DNA of 64,000 nucleotides, from contig SVFC01000003.1 of assembly GCA_015057035.1 (NCBI GenBank), positions 62,001 to 126,000 on the forward strand, in the 5' to 3' direction. The stretch comes from Lachnospiraceae bacterium. GTDB taxonomy: Bacteria > Bacillota > Clostridia > Lachnospirales > Lachnospiraceae. Positions within the stretch are counted from its first letter, which is position 1. Every line of letters starts with the position of its first letter. The notes under the pieces are model-generated. The model did no database searches, was not told the origin of the DNA, and worked only from the letters and a program-made list of their open reading frames with translations. Of the stretch, positions 25,774 to 35,977 are shown piece after piece. The position numbers were made by a program, and so were the translations under genes.

Positions 25774-26952
25774 ATGAGAGAATACGAATTAAAATACGGA
25801 TGTAACCCAAATCAGAAACCTTCTAAAATCTACATGAAAGATGGCGAACTTCCAATCACTGTAGTAAATGGACGCGCTGGATATATTAACCTGTTAGATG
25901 CGTTTAACGGCTGGCAGTTAGTACGTGAATTAAAGAAAGCGACTGGCCTTCCAGCAGCTACTTCTTTTAAGCATGTTTCTCCTGCAGGTGCAGCAGTAGG
26001 TCTTCCACTTACTGATGTGGAAAAGAAAATCTACTGGGTAGATGACCTTGATATCGAGTTCACACCAATTGCAAACGCATACATCCGTGCAAGAGGCGCA
26101 GACAGAATGTCTTCTTTTGGTGACTTCATTTCACTTTCTGATGTATGTGATAAATCAACAGCGCTTGTAATCAAGAGAGAAGTATCAGACGGTGTTATTG
26201 CTCCAGGATACACAGAAGAAGCTCTTGAAATCTTAAAGGCTAAGAAAAACGGTAACTACTGCGTCATCCAGATTGACCCAGATTATGAGCCAGCTCCAAT
26301 CGAAACCAAAGAAGTATTTGGTATTTCTTTTGAACAGGGCAGAAATGAACTTGTTATTGATGATAATTTCTTTGCAAATATTGTAACAGACAACAAGAAA
26401 CTCACAGAGCAGGCTAAGATTGACCTTGCCATCGCTATGATTACCTTAAAATATACACAGTCTAACTCAGTTTGCTATGTAAAAGGAGGACAGGCAATCG
26501 GTATTGGTGCTGGACAGCAGTCTCGTATTCATTGTACACGTCTTGCTGGTAGCAAGGCAGACAACTGGTGGTTGCGTCAGTCTCCACAGGTTCTTGGATT
26601 GCAGTTTGTAGACGGCATCAAACGTGCAGACCGTGACAACGCTATTGACCTTTATATGGGCGAAGATTACATGGATGTTCTCGCGGATGGCGCATGGGAA
26701 AATATCTTCAAAGTAAAACCAGCCGTTTTCACAGCAGAAGAAAAACGTGCATGGTTAGATAAGAATACAGATGTAGCCCTTGGCTCTGACGCTTTCTTCC
26801 CATTCGGTGACAACATCGAACGTGCTAAGAGAAGCGGGGTAAAATACGTTGCTCAGCCAGGTGGATCTGTTCGTGATGACCATGTTATCGCAACATGTAA
26901 CAAGTATGATATGGTAATGAGCTTCACTGGAATTAGATTATTCCATCATTAA
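25774..26952 (+). CDS. AICAR formyltransferase, stand-alone (PurH C-terminal domain type)
   Basis: A 392-residue protein that matches only the transformylase half of PurH: LKYGCNPNQKPSKIY, TSFKHVSPAGAAVGLPL (with the catalytic Lys-His), YTQSNSVCYVKGGQAIGIGAGQQSR, GSDAFFPFGDNIE and QPGGSVRDDHVIATCNK. It transfers the formyl group of 10-formyl-THF to AICAR. The MGS-like IMP cyclohydrolase domain is absent; that step is assigned to the preceding PurO-like gene. AAGGAG lies 9 bases before the start. A terminator follows. Confidence 0.92.
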   Translation: MREYELKYGCNPNQKPSKIYMKDGELPITVVNGRAGYINLLDAFNGWQLVRELKKATGLPAATSFKHVSPAGAAVGLPLTDVEKKIYWVDDLDIEFTPIANAYIRARGADRMSSFGDFISLSDVCDKSTALVIKREVSDGVIAPGYTEEALEILKAKKNGNYCVIQIDPDYEPAPIETKEVFGISFEQGRNELVIDDNFFANIVTDNKKLTEQAKIDLAIAMITLKYTQSNSVCYVKGGQAIGIGAGQQSRIHCTRLAGSKADNWWLRQSPQVLGLQFVDGIKRADRDNAIDLYMGEDYMDVLADGAWENIFKVKPAVFTAEEKRAWLDKNTDVALGSDAFFPFGDNIERAKRSGVKYVAQPGGSVRDDHVIATCNKYDMVMSFTGIRLFHH

Positions 26953-26986
26953 TTAGAAATGTAATAGATAAGTGTTTGAATTTATA

Positions 26987-27015
26987 GGCATCATCCAAAT
27001 TGGATGGTGCCTTTT
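26987..27015 (+). terminator. Terminator of the purine genes
   Basis: GGCATCATCC and GGATGGTGCC pair around AAATT, with one G:T; T5 follows. Confidence 0.9.
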
Positions 27016-27041
27016 TGTGTTTCAGGAAATGGAAGAAATGA

Positions 27042-27069
27042 TTGCATAAAATAGTGGATAGATTATAAT
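27042..27069 (+). promoter_or_regulatory. Promoter of the AEC transporter / addBA region
   Basis: TTGCAT, 16 bases, TATAAT, 36 bases before the start at 27106. Confidence 0.6.
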
Positions 27070-27105
27070 TAAATTAACACAAATAAAGTGTTTAGGAGAA
27101 AAATT

Positions 27106-28155
27106 ATGAACATTTTTTTATTCGCATTTAACGCAATCTCCCCAATTATTTTATTGATATTACTGGGATACATATTAAAGAAAATAAACTTCTTAGACGC
27201 AGGCTGGTTCAAGAAGGGCAATAAGTTTGTTTTTCGTGTTTGTTTGCCGGTACTGTTGTTTATGAATGTTTATCATATTAAGTCCTTGGAAGAGATTAAC
27301 TGGACGGTGGTGATTTACGCAGAAATCATTATTTTGCTGATGTTCTTTCTGGGATTACTGTTGGTAAAGACCACGATTCCTGAGGACCGACAGAAGGGGG
27401 TTATTCTACAGTGCGTATTCCGTTCTAACTTTGCTATTATTGGAATTCCATTGGCAGAATCCTTGGGTGGAACAGAGGCTATGGGAATTGCATCGATTCT
27501 AAGTGCTTTTTCCATTCCAACCTTTAACATTCTGGCAGTGATTGCTCTGACTATGTACAACAAGGATGAGAACGGGCATAAAGCAAGCCTTACAGATACC
27601 TTGAAGAAGATTGTGACCAATCCTCTGATCCTTGGGGTGGCTGCGGGAATGGTGGTATTGGTGATTCGTTCATTGATTCCAACTAGCGCAGAAATGATGG
27701 GAAGTGGTAATGAAGCAGGTGAATTAATCTTCTCAATTAGAAACGACTTACCATGGCTTTATACTGCTCTCAATAATATTTCCAAAATCAGTTCCCCTCT
27801 GGCGTTAATTGTGTTAGGTGGACAGTTTGATTTTGCTGCAGTAAAAGAACTGAAAAAGCAGATTGCCATTGGAACTATGGCTAGAGTTGTTATGGTTCCT
27901 GCAATTGCGCTTAGTGTTGCAATTGTTTTATCAACATACACAAATCTGTTTCATTTCAGTCCAGAAGTATATCCTGCGTTGATTGCACTCTTTGGTTCAC
28001 CGGTAGCAGTTTCCAGTGCCATTATGGCGCAGGAGATGGATAATGATGGGGTGTTGGCAGGACAACTGGTGGTATGGACTTCCATTGCGTCCATTTTCAC
28101 CATATTCTTTTTCGTGGTAGCATGTGCTATACTGATACCAGGATTTACGTATTAA
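27106..28155 (+). CDS. AEC-family transporter (malate/auxin permease-like)
   Basis: A 349-residue membrane protein with two groups of about five helices, the auxin efflux carrier layout. FAFNAISPIILLILLGYILKK at the start, FRSNFAIIGIPLAESLGG and the C-terminal ALFGSPVAVSSAIMAQEMDND are typical. Characterised bacterial relatives move malate or similar organic acids. The ATG at 27106 follows AGGAGA with good spacing; an in-frame codon 18 bases earlier overlaps that site and is unlikely. The gene ends 15 bases before addB with no terminator, so it may head that operon. Confidence 0.88.
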   Translation: MNIFLFAFNAISPIILLILLGYILKKINFLDAGWFKKGNKFVFRVCLPVLLFMNVYHIKSLEEINWTVVIYAEIIILLMFFLGLLLVKTTIPEDRQKGVILQCVFRSNFAIIGIPLAESLGGTEAMGIASILSAFSIPTFNILAVIALTMYNKDENGHKASLTDTLKKIVTNPLILGVAAGMVVLVIRSLIPTSAEMMGSGNEAGELIFSIRNDLPWLYTALNNISKISSPLALIVLGGQFDFAAVKELKKQIAIGTMARVVMVPAIALSVAIVLSTYTNLFHFSPEVYPALIALFGSPVAVSSAIMAQEMDNDGVLAGQLVVWTSIASIFTIFFFVVACAILIPGFTY

Positions 28156-28170
28156 AAAGGGGAAATTTCT

Positions 28171-31100
28171 ATGGCTTTGAAACTTATCCTAGGTAATTCG
28201 GGAAGTGGAAAAACAGAATATACATACGAGCAGGTAGTGAAGCAGGCAGAGGCAAATCCAAGGAAGAACTATCTCTGTCTCGTGCCAGAACAGTACACTA
28301 TGCAGACCCAGAGAAAACTGGTAGATTTGTCTTCTAATCACGCCATTATGAACATTGATGTGCTAAGTTTCCAGAGATTGGCATTCCGTGTTTTTGATGA
28401 AATGGGAATGACGGATTTGCAGATTCTGGAGGAGACAGGAAAGAACTTAGTTCTCCGCAAGGTGGCTCAGGAGCAAGAAGATAATCTTACTGTTCTAAAA
28501 GGAAATATGCACCGCATGGGCTACATCAGTGAAGTGAAATCCTTTATTTCTGAAATGATGCAGTACAACATTACGCCACAGCAGTTGGAAGACGCCTTAA
28601 GAGACCAGAATTTTTCTCCAGCCCTTAATGCAAAACTCCAGGACGTACATGTAATGTATCAGGGATTTGTGGACTTTTTGCAGGGACATTTTATTACCAA
28701 CGAAGAGTTATTGTCTGTGTTAATGCAGGTGGCAAAGGAATCAGAGATTTTAAAGGATTCCGTATTGATATTAGATGAATTTACTGGATTTACCCCAGTG
28801 CAGATAGAATTATTGCGTCAATTGATGACCATATGTGAGGATGTATGGGTTGCGCTGACCATTGATGCAACAGAAGATTTTTATCATAGCAAGGGCATGC
28901 AGGAACTCTTTGATATGCCTAAGAAAACCATACAGGTATTGAGAAAACTGGCGGAAGAAACTCATACAGAAGTTTTAGAGCCTATAATCCTGCAGGATGG
29001 CGACAAGAAACGCTTCAAAGAGGCTCCAGCTCTGTATTTTATGGAGCAGAATCTATTCCGCGCTTCTTACAAGCGCATGCTGGAGGAGACGGACGAGATT
29101 CAGATGTTCTCTATGAAAACACCAAAGGACGAATTGGTTTGGGCGGCTCGTAAGATTAATGAACTGGTACAGAAGCAGGGCTATCGTTATCGTGATATTG
29201 CAGTGGTTTCTGGTAATATGGAAGGGTATGCAAATTACGTGGAAAATATTTGCAACAAATACCAGATTCCATATTTCCTTGATGCAACCAAGGAAGTGTT
29301 GTTTCATCCATTTATAGAGTTTGTGCGTGCCATATTGGAAGTGTTACAGCAGGATTTTTCTTATAATGCCGTTATGCGTTTGCTTCGCACGGGATATTGT
29401 GGAATTACCCAGGACGAAGCAGACCGTTTAGAGAACTATCTGTTGGCAACGGGCATTCGTGGCAAGAAAATGTGGAGTAATCGTTGGCTTCGTCTTCCAA
29501 GAAATGAGAAGGCTTACGATTTGGAGGTGCTGGAAGGCTTACGACAGAAACTGTGGGGAAACTTTGCGCCAATGGTGGAAGTCTTTTCTGGAGAAAGTAC
29601 AGTAACTGAACAGATGAAGGCGCTGTACGGATATATTGTAAGTTTGAATGTGGAAAAACAGCTGGCAGAGCGTGAGCAGGACTTACTGGCGGAAGGAGAA
29701 CAGACAAAGGCAAAAGAATACGCGCAGGTGTATCGCATTGTGATGGATTTGTTCCAGAAATGTGTCAGTGTCTTAGGACAGGACAGTCTAACTACTGAAG
29801 AATTGGTAGAGATCCTTGATTCAGGATTTGAAGCTGCCAAGGTAGCGGTGATTCCACCAGGATATGATAGTGTTACCATTGGGGATATTGAACGAACCCG
29901 TTTGAACCATGTAAAGGTACTGATTTTTCTTGGAGTCAACGAAGGGATTGTTCCAAAATCAGTAAATCAGGGAGGAATCATTTCCCAGTATGAGAGAGAG
30001 GCGTTGGAAGAAGCGGAGATTACTTTAGCTCCTGGAGCTAGAGAGCAGGCCTTTATTCAGAAGTTTTACCTGTATCTGAATATGACCAAACCTTCTCATC
30101 AGTTGTATTTGAGCTACAGTCGTGTGGACAGTGAAGGAAAAGCATTGCGCCCATCCTATCTAATTCGTACGATGCAGAGAATGTTCCCAAATATGATAGT
30201 GCAGGAGTTAGATGATTTGGACCTTGCACTGAACACTTCCACTATGGAAGCGGCTAAGGAATATCTCATTGCGGGAGAAAAAACTCCGGAATGGTATGCT
30301 CTTGCCAAATGTTTTATGGAAAGTGAAGATGAGAGGATTCGTGAAAATGGTATGGCTATACTGAATGCTTTTTACCATCAGTATCACCATGATCCAATTA
30401 GTCATATGGTGGCAGAAGCCATCTATGGCAAAAATATAGAGGGTAGTGTAACCCGTCTGGAAAAATTTGCCCAGTGCGCCTATGCTCATTTCCTATCTTA
30501 TGGACTTCATCTAAAGGAGAGAGAAGAGAGTGGTTTTGAAAGTGTGGATATGGGGAATCTGTATCATGCTGCCATCGAGATATATAGCAAGAAACTGGCA
30601 GAATCCAGTTATGACTGGTTCACTATTCCAGAAGATGTTCGTGATCAGTTTGCAGAAACCTCTATGGAGGAAGCGGTATTGGCGTACCCGAACCTGAGCA
30701 TTTATGCCACTGCGGAAAATGCGCATATGGCAAAACGGATGAACCACATCTTTAAACAGACGGTCTGGGCATTGACAAGTCAGGTAAGAAAAGGACGTTT
30801 TGTGCCAAATGATTTTGAGGTTTCCTTTTCAAAGGCAGACCATCTGGATGCCTTACAGTTTGATTTGGAACATAATAATCGTATACAGTTACTGGGACGA
30901 ATTGACCGCATGGATACCTGTGTGGATGATGACCGTCTCTATGTAAAAGTCATCGACTATAAATCAGGCAATACCAAGTTCGATTTGTTGAAACTGTATC
31001 GTGGGTTACAGTTGCAGTTAGTAGTCTATATGAACGCTGCCATGGAATTGCAGAAGAAAGAGCACAAGCTTAAGGAAGTGCTTCCTGGAGCGTTATTCTA

Positions 31101-31584
31101 TTATCATATTGATGACCCTGTAATCGAGGTTACAGACTCTATGAATGCAGTGGAGATACAGGAGGCAATTCTCAAGGAATTACGTCCAAATGGTCTTGTA
31201 AATAGCGAAGAAAGCATCTACAGAGCCCTGGATGATGAATTTGAACAGCGTTCAAATGTGATTCCGGTGGAATTGAAGAAGGACGGAAGCCTTTCTAGTC
31301 GTTCTTCTGTAGCAGCCACAGAGGAGTTTGAGGTGATTTCCGAGTATGTAAATCATAACATTGTTCGTACAGGCAATGACATCTACAACGGCAAGGTAGA
31401 AGTGGCGCCATTTGTGGAAGGACAGCACTCTAGCTGTGATTATTGTCCATACAAAGCTATCTGTGGATTTGATGTAAAAATTCCAGGTTTTACAGAAAGA
31501 ACGGAAGGCAAGATGGATAAGGACGAGATTTTTGAGAAAATGCGCACGGAAAACGCAATTGCGCGAGAGCGTAACAAAGAATAA
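28171..31584 (+). CDS. addB: AddB subunit of the AddAB helicase-nuclease
   Basis: At 1,137 aa this is a full-length AddB. It partners AddA in processing double-strand breaks for RecA loading and recognises Chi. GNSGSGKT (residues 8-15) is a Walker A loop. The C-terminal nuclease has GRIDRMD, VKVIDYKSG and RGLQLQLVVYMNA. The iron-sulfur cluster cysteines are present: one near 768 (FAQCAYAH) and C-x2-C-x5-C near 1089-1098 (CDYCPYKAIC). It is followed 18 bases later by addA. Confidence 0.96.
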   Translation: MALKLILGNSGSGKTEYTYEQVVKQAEANPRKNYLCLVPEQYTMQTQRKLVDLSSNHAIMNIDVLSFQRLAFRVFDEMGMTDLQILEETGKNLVLRKVAQEQEDNLTVLKGNMHRMGYISEVKSFISEMMQYNITPQQLEDALRDQNFSPALNAKLQDVHVMYQGFVDFLQGHFITNEELLSVLMQVAKESEILKDSVLILDEFTGFTPVQIELLRQLMTICEDVWVALTIDATEDFYHSKGMQELFDMPKKTIQVLRKLAEETHTEVLEPIILQDGDKKRFKEAPALYFMEQNLFRASYKRMLEETDEIQMFSMKTPKDELVWAARKINELVQKQGYRYRDIAVVSGNMEGYANYVENICNKYQIPYFLDATKEVLFHPFIEFVRAILEVLQQDFSYNAVMRLLRTGYCGITQDEADRLENYLLATGIRGKKMWSNRWLRLPRNEKAYDLEVLEGLRQKLWGNFAPMVEVFSGESTVTEQMKALYGYIVSLNVEKQLAEREQDLLAEGEQTKAKEYAQVYRIVMDLFQKCVSVLGQDSLTTEELVEILDSGFEAAKVAVIPPGYDSVTIGDIERTRLNHVKVLIFLGVNEGIVPKSVNQGGIISQYEREALEEAEITLAPGAREQAFIQKFYLYLNMTKPSHQLYLSYSRVDSEGKALRPSYLIRTMQRMFPNMIVQELDDLDLALNTSTMEAAKEYLIAGEKTPEWYALAKCFMESEDERIRENGMAILNAFYHQYHHDPISHMVAEAIYGKNIEGSVTRLEKFAQCAYAHFLSYGLHLKEREESGFESVDMGNLYHAAIEIYSKKLAESSYDWFTIPEDVRDQFAETSMEEAVLAYPNLSIYATAENAHMAKRMNHIFKQTVWALTSQVRKGRFVPNDFEVSFSKADHLDALQFDLEHNNRIQLLGRIDRMDTCVDDDRLYVKVIDYKSGNTKFDLLKLYRGLQLQLVVYMNAAMELQKKEHKLKEVLPGALFYYHIDDPVIEVTDSMNAVEIQEAILKELRPNGLVNSEESIYRALDDEFEQRSNVIPVELKKDGSLSSRSSVAATEEFEVISEYVNHNIVRTGNDIYNGKVEVAPFVEGQHSSCDYCPYKAICGFDVKIPGFTERTEGKMDKDEIFEKMRTENAIARERNKE

Positions 31585-31602
31585 AGAGGAAATTCAGTAA
31601 GT

Positions 31603-34600
31603 ATGGGAACAGAGATGAAATGGACGCCGGAACAGCAGAATGTAATTGATTTTCGCAACCGTAATATTCTGGTATCTGCCGCAGCAGGTTCAGGTAAAAC
31701 GGCGGTTTTGGTTGAGCGAATTATTCAAAGAATTACAGACAGCGAAAATCCGTTGGATATTGACAGACTTCTGGTTGTAACATTTACCAAAGCCGCTGCA
31801 GCAGAGATGCGAGAGCGAATTGGAAATGCCATCGAGAAATGTCTGGAAGAGAATCCAGAAGATGACAATTTAAGAAAGCAGTCGACACTGATTCACAATG
31901 CGCAGATTACTACCATCGATAGTTTCTGTCTTTTTGTGGTGCGTAACCATTTCGAAGAGATTCATCTGGACCCGAATTTCCGTATCGCAGATCAGGGGGA
32001 AATCAAACTCCTGGAGATGGATGTGTTAAACGATTTATTTGAACAGGAATATGCAAAAGGAAATGATGCATTTTTGCGTCTGGTAGATGCATATTCCGAT
32101 AAACGAAGCAATAAAGCAGTAAAAGATATGGTAAGTAAAATCTATCATCAGTCTTCCAGCAGTCCATGGCCGAAGGAATGGATTGCGGCATTGGTGGCTC
32201 CATATCAGGTAAATAGTGTAGAGGAACTGCTGGCAACTCCTATGATGCAGGGGATTTTTACCTACGTAAAAACCTTGTTAACAGAGATGCAACTAAAATT
32301 ATATGATTTAAGAAAACTTGCAGTAGAGACAGAGGGCTTGCAGAAGTATGTGGATATGCTGGACAAGGATATCGAATTGTTTTCTGGAATAACTGCGGTA
32401 GAAAACTACCTGGATTTAGAAACTTTTTGCAAAAAGATTGAATTTGCCAGAGCTGCCACCATTACAAGATTCGACGGGGATGAGAATAAAAAAGAAGCCG
32501 TATCCAAAGGTCGAGCAGCCATTCGAGAAGAAGTTAAAGAGTTAAAAGAACGCTATTTTGCGTTATCCTTGGAGCAGTTGGTAGAACAGCTCAGAAGCAT
32601 GCGTGGCCACGCAAATGAATTGGTGCGTCTTGCGTTGTTATATGTGGAGGCTATGGATGCAAAAAAAGAAGAGAAACACATTATGGATTTCTCTGATGTT
32701 GAGCACGCTGCACTTCGCATTTTTGTGGATGAAGAAACCAAAGAACTGACCGCTACAGCATTGGATTTTAAGAAGCATTTTGATGAGATTATGATTGACG
32801 AGTACCAGGACAGCAACCAGGTACAGGAAGATATTATGCGTGCTATTTCTGGAGAATCAGAAGGCCGTTTCAATATGTTTATGGTAGGGGACGTCAAACA
32901 GAGTATTTATCGTTTCCGTCTGGCAAGACCGGAACTGTTCATGGAGAAGTTTGCTACCTATGATGTGACGGAAAGCAGCAAGCAGAGAATTGATCTGCAC
33001 AAGAACTTCCGTAGTAGAAATGAAGTATTGGATTTTACCAATGACATTTTCTATAAGATTATGGACTCGGATTTGGGCAATGTAATATATGATGAGGAAG
33101 CTGCATTATACTGTGGTGCAGAGTACGAGTCTACAGAGGGTATGGAAGCAGAGGTGCTTCTGTACGAGAAAGAGTACGACATATATGAGGAATATGAGGC
33201 CGATGCTTTGTCTACCCGTCAGCTAGAAGCACGTATGATTGCCAGCCGTATTCAGGAATTAAAAGAAACTCTTCAGGTGACAGATAAAGAAACCAAGAAA
33301 CTTCGTCCTCTTCGCAACAGTGATATTGTCATCCTGTTAAGAAGCATCCAGGGATGGGGCAATGACTTCGTTTCGGTGTTAGGGGATCATGGAATTTCAG
33401 CTCATGTTGCCACATCTACAGGATATTTTTCTGCGGTGGAAGTACAGACGGTTTTGAGTTTCCTGAAGATTCTGGATAATCCATATCAGGATATTCCAAT
33501 GGCTGCAGTGTTAAAATCTGCTATTGTGGGATTGGATAATGAGGAATTGGCAGAGATATCTCTTACCGAGGAAACCCATAGTTTTGCAGAAGCTGCATTG
33601 AAGCAGATGGCAGAAGCAGAAGAAGGTAAGTTATATCAGTTTAATAAATTGTATCAAAAACTCCGAAAACGTGTATCAGATACCGCCATTCATTTGCTGA
33701 TTGAGATGGCGTTGGAAGAGACTGGATATGGAGATTACGTGAAGGCTTTGCCTGCTGGTGGACAACGTAAGGCAAATCTGGATATGCTGGTGGAAAAAGC
33801 GGTTGCTTACGAAAAAACCAGTTATAAGGGATTATTCCATTTTGTAAGATATATTGATCAGTTACAGAAATATGAGGTGGACTATGGTGAGGCGGACGTT
33901 ACAGGTGAAAACGAAGACGTTGTTCGCATTATGACCATCCATAAGAGTAAAGGTCTAGAGTTCCCGGTTGTTTTTGTGTCTGGAATGGGAAAACAATTTA
34001 ATGAAATGGATTCTAGAGAAAAAATGACTGTGCATCCAGATATGGGACTGGGACTGGATGAAATCAAGAGTAATCCTAGAACCAAGCGTAAATGTATGAT
34101 TCGAACAGAGATTGCAGACCGTATCCGAAGAGATAATCTGGGAGAGGAACTGCGCGTTCTCTATGTTGCTTTGACTCGTGCTAAGGAAAAACTAATTCTC
34201 ACAGGTGTAGTGAAGAGTCAAGATGATTTATACAAAAAGCACACAGGAATGGTGGGCGATAAGGTGGTCTTGCCATTTAGTCAGAGATGTAAGGCAAGAA
34301 CTTATCTGGACTGGGTTGCTCCAGCAGTTTTATCATATCCTGACAAATATGGATTTATCTTTGTAAGTCCGGAAGATTTAATCTTGAGTGAGACAAAGAC
34401 ACAGGCCGAAAAGGCTCTTTCCAAAGAAGAGATGCTGACTAAGATTAAAACTGCACCAGAAGATTTGGTAGAGAAGCTGAGAGAAGACTTTGCTTATGAA
34501 TATCCATATAAACAGGAAGAAGGACGCAAGAGCAAATATTCTGTATCTGAGTTAAAGCACGCTTCCATGGTGGAGAAGTATGACCGTATGGAAGGTGAGG

Positions 34601-35283
34601 TAGAGATTCCACAATTCCTGTTGGAAGAAAGAGAGAGTTATATCCCAGAATTTGCCAGAGAGAGCAAGTGTAATTCTGTACCAGACTTCTGTGATGAGAC
34701 GAGGACAGAAACTGGTAAGCCTATACCAGATGTTAACCCAGGAGCACTTCGTGGTACCGCGTTCCACCGTGTAATGGAGTGTATGGACTTTGCGAAGCTT
34801 CTTGATTATGACATCAGCAATTCAAAGGCATTATGGAAGTATCTGTGTGAAGAAATGGAGCGTATGCTGGATAAAAAATTGCTGACAGCCGAGATGGATC
34901 AGTTAATTTATAGAAATAGCATTATTGCATTTTTACAGTCCCCAGTAGCCCTTCGTATGGCAGAAGCAGCGAAAAGAGGCGATTTGTACACGGAAAAACC
35001 ATTTGTCATGGACTATAATGGTGTGTTGGTCCAGGGAATTATTGACGTTTTCTGGCTGGAAGGTGATAAAATCGTATTGATGGATTACAAGACCGATAGC
35101 GTCAAGACACCAGAAGAACTTCTGACAAGATACGCAACACAGTTGCAGTTGTACGGACAGGCATTGGGAAGCGTTTTTGGTGGTAGAGATGGAGTGAAAA
35201 AGGAAACAGAGAATCTGATATATTCCTTTGCTCTGGATACAACCATACTGGTGGATGATAGCACTAAGAGCAACATACTGTAA
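31603..35283 (+). CDS. addA: AddA subunit of the AddAB helicase-nuclease
   Basis: A 1,226-residue UvrD/Rep-type helicase fused to a RecB-type nuclease. WTPEQQNVI is the Q motif; LVSAAAGSGKTAVLVERI is Walker A; MIDEYQDSNQVQ Walker B; GDVKQSIYRFRLA, HKSKGLEFPVVFV and LRVLYVALTRAKEKL are motifs III, V and VI. The C-terminal nuclease has GIIDVFWLEGDKIVLMDYKTDS with the metal-binding Asp and Asp-Tyr-Lys. It provides the 3'-5' motor and cuts the 3'-ended strand. Ribosome site GAGGAA lies 13 bases from the ATG, slightly long; an ATG four codons later is an alternative. Confidence 0.97.
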   Translation: MGTEMKWTPEQQNVIDFRNRNILVSAAAGSGKTAVLVERIIQRITDSENPLDIDRLLVVTFTKAAAAEMRERIGNAIEKCLEENPEDDNLRKQSTLIHNAQITTIDSFCLFVVRNHFEEIHLDPNFRIADQGEIKLLEMDVLNDLFEQEYAKGNDAFLRLVDAYSDKRSNKAVKDMVSKIYHQSSSSPWPKEWIAALVAPYQVNSVEELLATPMMQGIFTYVKTLLTEMQLKLYDLRKLAVETEGLQKYVDMLDKDIELFSGITAVENYLDLETFCKKIEFARAATITRFDGDENKKEAVSKGRAAIREEVKELKERYFALSLEQLVEQLRSMRGHANELVRLALLYVEAMDAKKEEKHIMDFSDVEHAALRIFVDEETKELTATALDFKKHFDEIMIDEYQDSNQVQEDIMRAISGESEGRFNMFMVGDVKQSIYRFRLARPELFMEKFATYDVTESSKQRIDLHKNFRSRNEVLDFTNDIFYKIMDSDLGNVIYDEEAALYCGAEYESTEGMEAEVLLYEKEYDIYEEYEADALSTRQLEARMIASRIQELKETLQVTDKETKKLRPLRNSDIVILLRSIQGWGNDFVSVLGDHGISAHVATSTGYFSAVEVQTVLSFLKILDNPYQDIPMAAVLKSAIVGLDNEELAEISLTEETHSFAEAALKQMAEAEEGKLYQFNKLYQKLRKRVSDTAIHLLIEMALEETGYGDYVKALPAGGQRKANLDMLVEKAVAYEKTSYKGLFHFVRYIDQLQKYEVDYGEADVTGENEDVVRIMTIHKSKGLEFPVVFVSGMGKQFNEMDSREKMTVHPDMGLGLDEIKSNPRTKRKCMIRTEIADRIRRDNLGEELRVLYVALTRAKEKLILTGVVKSQDDLYKKHTGMVGDKVVLPFSQRCKARTYLDWVAPAVLSYPDKYGFIFVSPEDLILSETKTQAEKALSKEEMLTKIKTAPEDLVEKLREDFAYEYPYKQEEGRKSKYSVSELKHASMVEKYDRMEGEVEIPQFLLEERESYIPEFARESKCNSVPDFCDETRTETGKPIPDVNPGALRGTAFHRVMECMDFAKLLDYDISNSKALWKYLCEEMERMLDKKLLTAEMDQLIYRNSIIAFLQSPVALRMAEAAKRGDLYTEKPFVMDYNGVLVQGIIDVFWLEGDKIVLMDYKTDSVKTPEELLTRYATQLQLYGQALGSVFGGRDGVKKETENLIYSFALDTTILVDDSTKSNIL

Positions 35284-35306
35284 AATAGGTAAAAGGAGTA
35301 TATAAA

Positions 35307-35933
35307 ATGAGTCAGATTATATTAGCATCTGCTTCTCCAAGAAGAAAAGAATTGTTAGAGCAGATTGGGTTAGAGTTTGAAATCTGCCCTGCAAAAGGGG
35401 AGGAGATTATTACAAAGTCCATTCCGGAAGAAGTGGTAATGGAATTGTCTAAGCAGAAGGCAGAAGAGATTGCCTCTATGGTGGCAACTTTTGGTGCAGA
35501 AAATCAGGAGATTACTACACCATCAGATATTCTGGTGATTGGTGCAGACACAGTGGTTGCATATGATGGCAAGATTCTGGGCAAACCAAAAGACGAAGAA
35601 GATGCCAAGAATATGCTTCGTATGCTGGCAGGCAATGTGCATAGTGTTTTTACGGGGGTTACCTTGGTGCTGATTGACAAAAGCGGTCGCGCAGGGGAAA
35701 TAGTCTTCCATGAAAAAACAGACGTTTCTATGCATCCAATGTCAGAAACTGAAATAGAACGTTATGTGGCAACTGGAGAGCCTATGGACAAGGCAGGCGC
35801 TTATGCCATTCAGGGAAAATGTGCGATTCACATTGAAAAGATTGATGGTGATTACAATAATGTAGTTGGTCTTCCAATTACACGCATTTATCAGGAATTA
35901 AAAAAGATTGGCATTGATATCTATTTGTGGTAA
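35307..35933 (+). CDS. maf: Maf-family nucleoside triphosphate pyrophosphatase
   Basis: A 208-residue Maf protein: ILASASPRRKELLEQIGL at the N-terminus, VIGADTVVAYDGKILGKP with the catalytic Asp, and GAYAIQGKCAIHIEKIDGDYNNVVGLPI at the end. It hydrolyses dTTP, UTP or modified pyrimidine nucleotides to the monophosphate and is linked to house-cleaning and division arrest. AAGGAG precedes the start; it follows addA by 23 bases, consistent with one DNA-maintenance operon. Confidence 0.94.
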   Translation: MSQIILASASPRRKELLEQIGLEFEICPAKGEEIITKSIPEEVVMELSKQKAEEIASMVATFGAENQEITTPSDILVIGADTVVAYDGKILGKPKDEEDAKNMLRMLAGNVHSVFTGVTLVLIDKSGRAGEIVFHEKTDVSMHPMSETEIERYVATGEPMDKAGAYAIQGKCAIHIEKIDGDYNNVVGLPITRIYQELKKIGIDIYLW

Positions 35934-35977
35934 AATTTTCTAAAGCTAATACATGAACAAATCGGGAGGATTATTCT

